A stretch of 64,000 nucleotides of DNA from Prevotella sp. (GTDB taxonomy: Bacteria > Bacteroidota > Bacteroidia > Bacteroidales > Muribaculaceae): positions 705,284 through 769,283 of the forward strand of contig JAMPBN010000001.1 in assembly GCA_023666665.1 (NCBI GenBank), in the 5' to 3' direction. Below are positions 59,086-64,000 of this stretch, in pieces; position 1 is the stretch's first letter, and each line of letters begins with the position of its first letter. The notes under the pieces were generated by a model, which was not told where the DNA came from, did no database searches, and saw only the letters and a program-made list of their open reading frames with translations. The position numbers were made by a program, and so were the translations under genes.

Positions 59086-59117
59086 AATTTCACTTAAATA
59101 TTTTGGAAATTTGGTTA

Positions 59118-62100
59118 TTAAAGGATTATCTTGGAGGTTTGGACATCGCCGTTTTGAGCGGTGACTTTAACAAGCATCACGCCCTTTGCGCCGACTTTCA
59201 CTGCCGGAGCTTTTGCGGCAGCAAGGGTGCGACCGGCAAGGTCAAACACCTCGAGCGCTGCCACCTCAACACCAGAAACGCTTATCTCGCCATTACTGAC
59301 CGAGACACGTGCGCCGGGGAGCGCAACTTCGCTCAGCGAGTCTTGTTCGGGTTCTTTCTGGTTTTCGTCAACTACGTCGGGGTGCTTGCCGTCGGCAGTG
59401 TTGGGCTGGGTGTATTCGGGGTCGTATTCTGCTACGATAACGTCGCCTTTTTCGCAGGGAATAGTGGCGGTGTAGTTACCGGTGTATACGATGGGTTCAA
59501 CGGTTTGGCCGTTGACGGTGATGCGGGTGTTGAGCAGGTCGTTGGCGCGGAGGTTGAGTTTTGCTCCGGCGTTGGAAGTAATGGTGGCTTTTTTGAGCTT
59601 ACCGTCAGCCCAGTCGAGATCAACCGTGAAGTTGCCGCGTGCTTTGAGGCCGTAGACGTGGCCATTCTTCCATGCTGAAGGGAGGGCGGGCAGCAGATAG
59701 AGGCCTCTGTGGCTTTGGAGGAGGGCTTCGGTTATACCGGAGGTTGCACCGAAGTTACCGTCAATCTGGAACGGCGGATGTGCGTCGTAGAGATTGGCGT
59801 AAAGTTTGCCGCTAATCATATTTTTGAGAATCTGGTGCATATGGTCGCCATCGAGTGCGCGTGCCCAGAGGTTGATTTTCCAACCCATAGACCATCCGGT
59901 TGCATCGTCGCCGCGTTGACGCAGGGAGTTTACGGCCGGAGTGAAATATTTGGAGTCGGGAGTGATTTGTCCGAAGGGGTAGAGTGCCATAAGGTGAGAG
60001 AGGTGGCGATGGCCGTTATTTCCGGCGGTGTAAGCGCTGTATTTCCATTCGCGGAGAAGGAGGTCGCCTTTATTAAGGCCGTTGGCAGTCCATCCCTGTG
60101 CAGCGGTGAACTCTTCGGTGGCGAGGCCCTTGTCTATCTTCTTATATGTGTCGCGAAGTATTGCAATGTCGGCAGCCTTGATGCCGCAGTTGTCTTCGCC
60201 AAGGATGTCGATGGCTTCAATTACGCCGGCAAGGAGTTCGGTAACAATCTGCTGAGAGTGGGCGGTGGCGTTTTCTGAACCGGGACCTTGTTCGGGAGAA
60301 GATTCGTTGGGACATTCGTATGTGCCGTCGCCGGCAATGCGCAGACGTTCGAGCCAAAATTCGCAGGCACCCCAAAGGGTGGGCATAGCGCGTTTCAGGA
60401 ATTCAACGTCTTGGGTGAAGCGGTAGTGTTCAAGAATATGAGAGCAGTACCAGGCGTTGCCAACCACATAGTTGTTGCCCCAGCCGGAGCCTGCGCCGAA
60501 AATGTTGTTTTCGTTGAAGATTGACCATCCTCGTGTTGATGCGGGGTTGCTTACATATTTGGCTGGGTTGTCGCGCCATTGGGGTTGAACCGTGGCCTGA
60601 TTGATGATGTAGTTGGTGAAACATTCGTGCATATCCGAGAGGTTGGTGGGCTCGGTGGGCCAGTAGTTCATCTCGATGTTGATGTTGGCGTGGATGTCGG
60701 CATTCCAGGGCTGAGTATTGGAATTGGAGTAACGGCGGCTGGCGTTGTAGCCGGTCCAAATGCCTTGGAGGTTATTGGGGAGGTCAAGTCCGCGGTTGGA
60801 GCAGATTGCCAAATAACGGCCGTATTGGAAGAGCAGTTGCTCGATTTGGCGCGTGTATTTTGCCGGGCCGTTACCGCTGTTGTATTGATTTTTGAGTTGG
60901 AGGGTGGGGATGTCGTTGACGGCACCGTCGAAGCTCAGCTCTACGCGGTTGAATATCGGCTGATAATCGGCTACGTGGGCAGAGTAGATTGCTTGCCATC
61001 CTTTGGCGGCGGCATTATCGGCCTGAGTCTTGATGTTGTCAATCAGGGTGGCGGTGCCTGAGGTGTAAGTCGAGGCAATGGGGTCATAGTCGGTATTGCC
61101 GGCGAGAATCACGAGGATTTCATCAGCGCCGGTAACGGTGATGCCATTGTCGGATGCGGTCATTGTGCCGCCGACAGGCACGACTTTGAGGGTTGAGGCG
61201 AAGCTGACGGTTTGGAACTTGCCGTTGAAAGAGGCGTAGCCGTCGTTGCTGTAAGTTACTGTGGGAATTTTTTCGGTGGCGGGTTCAAGCATTCCGGGGT
61301 CAATGCGGAACGTCAGGTTAAGTTTGCCGGCAACAGACGATGTGAGGTGTCCGGCAATAACGCCGTCGGGGTATGAAGCGACAAACTCACGATTGAACTC
61401 CGTTCCGTCGGCTGACTTGAAGTGGGTGGCGGCGAGGCCGGTGGTGAGGTCGAGCGAACGGTAATAGTCGTTGACGGCCTTGTCGGCACCCCATCCGAAG
61501 TTTTGGTCATCGAGCGGGATGGTAATCATAAGGTTTCCGAAAGCCTGAAATGAACCGTAGCCGGTTTCATTTGATGAGCTGTTATATCTTTCGGTTGAAC
61601 CGGTCCAAAGGGTCTTTTCGGTATATGAAATTTCCTCCTCGTAAACGCCGCCAAGCAATTGGGCGCCGAAGCGGCCGTTGCCGATAGGCAGACCCTGCTG
61701 CTCCCAGCCGGTGCCGGGGGCTTTATACCAAAGGGTCATATTGTTGTCGGGAGTCCAAGTTGTGGTGCCGTTGATGGTATATTCGCCGAAAGTCATATCT
61801 TTTTCGGCTACGAAATTCATAGCGTTGCCTGAGTCGCCGGCATCCCAGCAAGCGTACTGCTGACCAACGTTTGCGCCTTGGAAGAGGTTTATGTTCTTGT
61901 CTTGTCCGTTGGGTTGAATTTCAAAATTTTGGAAGTCGGCGGTGCTGACGAGCTTGAAGCCGGGAGCGTAAGGTTCGGATGAAAGTTTGATGCTCCCTTT
62001 TGTGGTTGCATCGCCCACAAGAGCCAAGTAACCGCCATCTTTATTGATAATTTGGCAGTTGTCGCGTGTGCCGGTGAGCTTCCATTGGAAAGCGTTTGTG

Positions 62101-62726
62101 GGGTTGGCTTTAGCCTGAAGCACCGGGTTGCCAATGCCGTTGGCTTTCATAACGATGCTTTGGGTTTTCCAGCGCATATAGTAGTATACTTCTTCGTTGT
62201 CGTTGCTGAAAATGGGTAGTACGGAGAAGTCGATGTTTACTACTGTGCCGTCGGTGGTGTATATTTTCAGGGGGTTGTTCGTGTCGTTGGCGGTATATTC
62301 GTGAATTTCGCGACCGGTACCATAACCCTGGTGTTGGTTCATATGGTCGGACTGGCCTACGCGACCGATTTCGTATGCACCGGCATGGTCAGAGTTGGTA
62401 GTGGAGGTAATATAGAGTGCCACACCTTCGGCAGCAGTGCGAAATGCTGCGTCGGAGTAAGATACTTCGTTGCCGAGTTTTGAGCGCAATATAAAGCTGT
62501 CTTTATTGCCGATGAATTGCCAAAGTTGAGCGTCGGCTGTGGGCGCGGATGCCGCTGTTTTCAGCGGGTTGCCGGCGCCTTGGTCGGCGATGGCTGCATC
62601 GCCTCGACTGAAGCGTACCTGATACCACACCGGGGAGTCGGTAGTAGAAAATTGCACTTGAGCGTTGGCAATGCCCGCGAGGGTCATCACTGCAGCAGCA
62701 AGTGTTGCTTTAAGATTGAAGTTCAT
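59118..62726 (-). CDS. GH95 alpha-L-fucosidase with N-terminal lectin-like domains
   Basis: This 1202-residue secreted protein has a signal peptide ([16 protein letters not shown]). Residues about 25-310 hold two lectin-like repeats ([39 protein letters not shown]). The GH95 catalytic region follows: [47 protein letters not shown] (catalytic Asn pair), [12 protein letters not shown] (Glu) and [19 protein letters not shown] (Asp). Typical GH95 enzymes are about 800 residues. It should release alpha-1,2-linked fucose from host glycans. The end ([20 protein letters not shown]) is a T9SS-like tail. No SusC/SusD pair is nearby. Confidence 0.88.
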   Translation of the reverse strand: MNFNLKATLAAAVMTLAGIANAQVQFSTTDSPVWYQVRFSRGDAAIADQGAGNPLKTAASAPTADAQLWQFIGNKDSFILRSKLGNEVSYSDAAFRTAAEGVALYITSTTNSDHAGAYEIGRVGQSDHMNQHQGYGTGREIHEYTANDTNNPLKIYTTDGTVVNIDFSVLPIFSNDNEEVYYYMRWKTQSIVMKANGIGNPVLQAKANPTNAFQWKLTGTRDNCQIINKDGGYLALVGDATTKGSIKLSSEPYAPGFKLVSTADFQNFEIQPNGQDKNINLFQGANVGQQYACWDAGDSGNAMNFVAEKDMTFGEYTINGTTTWTPDNNMTLWYKAPGTGWEQQGLPIGNGRFGAQLLGGVYEEEISYTEKTLWTGSTERYNSSSNETGYGSFQAFGNLMITIPLDDQNFGWGADKAVNDYYRSLDLTTGLAATHFKSADGTEFNREFVASYPDGVIAGHLTSSVAGKLNLTFRIDPGMLEPATEKIPTVTYSNDGYASFNGKFQTVSFASTLKVVPVGGTMTASDNGITVTGADEILVILAGNTDYDPIASTYTSGTATLIDNIKTQADNAAAKGWQAIYSAHVADYQPIFNRVELSFDGAVNDIPTLQLKNQYNSGNGPAKYTRQIEQLLFQYGRYLAICSNRGLDLPNNLQGIWTGYNASRRYSNSNTQPWNADIHANINIEMNYWPTEPTNLSDMHECFTNYIINQATVQPQWRDNPAKYVSNPASTRGWSIFNENNIFGAGSGWGNNYVVGNAWYCSHILEHYRFTQDVEFLKRAMPTLWGACEFWLERLRIAGDGTYECPNESSPEQGPGSENATAHSQQIVTELLAGVIEAIDILGEDNCGIKAADIAILRDTYKKIDKGLATEEFTAAQGWTANGLNKGDLLLREWKYSAYTAGNNGHRHLSHLMALYPFGQITPDSKYFTPAVNSLRQRGDDATGWSMGWKINLWARALDGDHMHQILKNMISGKLYANLYDAHPPFQIDGNFGATSGITEALLQSHRGLYLLPALPSAWKNGHVYGLKARGNFTVDLDWADGKLKKATITSNAGAKLNLRANDLLNTRITVNGQTVEPIVYTGNYTATIPCEKGDVIVAEYDPEYTQPNTADGKHPDVVDENQKEPEQDSLSEVALPGARVSVSNGEISVSGVEVAALEVFDLAGRTLAAAKAPAVKVGAKGVMLVKVTAQNGDVQTSKIIL

Positions 62727-62757
62727 AATATTTAGTGAGATTGGTTTAATTTTGGGG

Positions 62758-62789
62758 CAAATATAGTTAAAAATGACGAAATGAGCAAA
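62758..62789 (-). promoter_or_regulatory. Promoter of the GH95 gene
   Basis: On the minus strand TTTG (62786-62789), 20 bp, TATATTTG (62758-62765), matching TAnnTTTG. ATG 62726 is 31 bp downstream. Confidence 0.7.
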
Positions 62790-62843
62790 ACTTTTGCTTC
62801 CTCGGCTTGTTATAACGATGAAATTAATCTTAAAACAACTGCT

Positions 62844-63419
62844 ATGAAATACGTTCAGCCCGAATTACCATACGACACCGCCGCCCTTGCTCCCGCAATC
62901 TCCGAAGAAACCGTGAAGTTTCATTATGGCAAGCATGAAAAGGCGTATATCGACAATCTTAACGCAATGATTAAAGATACACGCTTTGAGGATATGAGCC
63001 TCGAGGAGATTATCACCGAGAGCGACGGCGCTCTTTTCAATAACGCTTCTCAGGCTTGGAACCACATTTTTTACTTCTTTGGCCTCAACCCCGAGGGAGG
63101 CGGCGAACCGGGCGGCGACCTACGCAAGGCCATTGACCGCGATTTCGGCTCGTTCGACCAGTTTAAGGATGAGTTTGTCAAGGCCGGTGCGGGGCTGTTT
63201 GGCAGCGGCTGGGTGTGGTTGTCGTCAGATTCCGACGGCAAGCTCTTTATTCAGGCACTGTCGAATGCCGGCAATCCGATGACCCACGGGCTTACGCCGC
63301 TGATGACATTCGACGTTTGGGAACACGCATACTACCTCGACTACCAGAACCGTCGCGCCGACGCTCTCAAAACGCTTTGGGACTTTGTCGACTGGGATGT
63401 GGTCGAGTCAAGATATTAA
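62844..63419 (+). CDS. sodB: Iron/manganese superoxide dismutase
   Basis: This 191-residue enzyme dismutates superoxide in the cytoplasm. Metal ligands are His27 in [11 protein letters not shown], His74 in AWNHIFYFF, and the Asp and His of [29 protein letters not shown] and [10 protein letters not shown] are of the iron or cambialistic type; the Gln seen in MnSOD is absent. I chose ATG 62844 since upstream in-frame Met codons (62781) extend beyond the conserved [11 protein letters not shown]. The gene is divergent from GH95. Confidence 0.93.
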   Translation: MKYVQPELPYDTAALAPAISEETVKFHYGKHEKAYIDNLNAMIKDTRFEDMSLEEIITESDGALFNNASQAWNHIFYFFGLNPEGGGEPGGDLRKAIDRDFGSFDQFKDEFVKAGAGLFGSGWVWLSSDSDGKLFIQALSNAGNPMTHGLTPLMTFDVWEHAYYLDYQNRRADALKTLWDFVDWDVVESRY

Positions 63420-63441
63420 GCATAATGTGATGAATGGAGAG

Positions 63442-63475
63442 AGAGGCACGCGTGAGCGCCCCTCTTTTTCTCTTT
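63442..63475 (+). terminator. sodB terminator
   Basis: AGAGAGGC pairs with GCCCCTCT with one mismatch, followed by TTTTTCTCTTTTT. It lies about 20 bp after the sodB stop. Confidence 0.7.
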
Positions 63476-63578
63476 TTATGAACTTTTTTTGCGGTGAGGT
63501 TGTTATAATAGCAAAGACAACAAAAGCTTTTTCTATTGTGTGAAAGAAATGTGATAATGATTGGTTTATTATTTGACG

Positions 63579-63602
63579 AGGAGTGACTGTGAAGCCACTC
63601 CT
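63579..63602. other. Short inverted repeat before the kinase promoter
   Basis: AGGAGTG (63579-63585) pairs with CACTCCT (63596-63602). It lies directly upstream of the -33 element at 63610. It could be part of a terminator or an operator; no T run follows. Confidence 0.35.
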
Positions 63603-63609
63603 TGCTGAT

Positions 63610-63640
63610 TTTGGTAATTGATTAAATTTTCTTAAATTTG
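63610..63640 (+). promoter_or_regulatory. Promoter of the BadF-type kinase, leaderless-type
   Basis: TTTG (63610-63613), 19 bp, TAAATTTG (63633-63640), an exact consensus match. ATG 63646 begins only 5 bp after the element. Confidence 0.8.
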
Positions 63641-63645
63641 CGCTT

Positions 63646-64000
63646 ATGATTATAATTGCAGACGCAGGAAGCACGAAAGTGGAGTGGTGCGCGGCCAATT
63701 CGGCTGCGGACTGCCGCACGTTTGTGACTCCGGGAATTAATGCCACGCAGATGAGCGAGGAAGAGCTGCGCCGGCGCTTCGTCGAAGCGCTGGGCGGCTT
63801 GACACCCGATGCCATATACTATTATGGAGCGGGATGCGCAACTCCCGAAATCTGCACCAAGGTTGTCGGCGCAATGCCCTCTGGTGCGGCCGTGGAGGTG
63901 GCCTCCGATATGCTCGGGGCGGCACGTGCGCTCTATGGCCGCGAGTCCGGCCTTGCGCTGATTCTCGGCACCGGAAGCAACTCCGCGCTCTACGACGGCC
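63646..64000 (+). CDS. BadF-type (N-acetylglucosamine kinase-like) ATPase, 3' end outside window
   Basis: The visible 118 residues start with IIIADAGSTKVEWCAANSA, the first phosphate-binding motif of the ASKHA fold, then AIYYYGAGCATPE, ASDMLGAARALYG (catalytic Asp region) and ALILGTGSNSALYDG. These match BadF/BadG and N-acetylglucosamine kinase relatives, which phosphorylate amino sugars in the cytoplasm. The frame is open to the right edge. The ATG is close behind a consensus promoter. Confidence 0.87.
   Translation, partial: MIIIADAGSTKVEWCAANSAADCRTFVTPGINATQMSEEELRRRFVEALGGLTPDAIYYYGAGCATPEICTKVVGAMPSGAAVEVASDMLGAARALYGRESGLALILGTGSNSALYDG

Noticed and set aside
62781-62843. N-terminal extension of the superoxide dismutase
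   Set aside because: The 21 extra residues are not conserved and overlap the promoter region of the divergent GH95 gene.
1-64000. tRNA, rRNA, CRISPR arrays, insertion sequences
   Set aside because: No cloverleaf with TTCGA-type loop, no regularly spaced repeats and no transposase motifs were found by reading both strands; a covariance search would be needed to exclude small RNAs.

Overview
The window looks like a chromosomal segment of a gut-type Bacteroidales bacterium, most likely Muribaculaceae or a close relative. The evidence is as follows. Genes are tightly packed with 1-17 bp overlaps. There are several copies of the Bacteroidota promoter (TTTG, 19-20 bp, TAnnTTTG). The first gene is an UpxY/NusG-like capsule antiterminator. 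A debranching enzyme/glycosyltransferase/GH57 glycogen operon is present, as are CotH, PCMD and discoidin-type surface proteins, T9SS-like C-terminal tails and a B12-dependent ribonucleotide reductase. Base composition is higher in GC than typical Bacteroides. The family-level assignment is inference.

Positions 1-23358 are one co-directional capsule/exopolysaccharide locus. It opens with the antiterminator, which is cut by the left edge. It then encodes two membrane acyltransferases, a Wzx flippase, two polysaccharide pyruvyl transferases, one of them paired with an F420-hydrogenase-beta-like iron-sulfur protein, seven glycosyltransferases and a Wzy polymerase. It ends with fnlA-fnlB-fnlC (UDP-N-acetyl-L-fucosamine synthesis) and a WbuB-like transferase. 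An AIPR-family anti-phage protein sits between the flippase and a pyruvyl transferase with 1-4 bp gaps. Three capsule genes carry runs of nine G or C, consistent with slipped-strand phase variation, and one glycosyltransferase has a tandemly duplicated donor-binding domain with a G9 run at the junction. No initiating sugar-phosphate transferase or export gene is visible in the window.

Positions 23470-28191 are the glycogen operon, followed by strong terminators. Positions 28392-35233 (minus strand) hold a secreted protein of unknown function, malQ with low-complexity insertions, and nrdJ. A higBA toxin-antitoxin pair (35353-36022), with a palindromic operator candidate, is divergent from nrdJ and overlaps nth at its 3' end. 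pheS-nth and an acyltransferase-like gene follow on the minus strand.

Positions 38750-42168 encode a small membrane protein, a PstS-like lipoprotein, a TPR protein and a MIP18/SufT-like protein, then lpxH and a CYTH protein to 43371. Positions 43404-51866 are a compact envelope locus: a small secreted protein, two CotH-like proteins flanking a discoidin-like protein, two related beta-barrel-like proteins and a PCMD lipoprotein. A duplicated DUF1599/Nmad1 protein and a DoxX/MauE-like protein follow.

Positions 53780-62726 (minus strand) contain nhaA, lepA, a decayed AAA ATPase fragment beside a lipoprotein, pgk and a large GH95 alpha-L-fucosidase. The window ends with sodB and the start of a BadF-type sugar kinase. 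Several genes have the -7 promoter element only 5-8 bp before the start codon, implying leaderless or nearly leaderless mRNAs. I found no rRNA, tRNA, CRISPR array or transposase.
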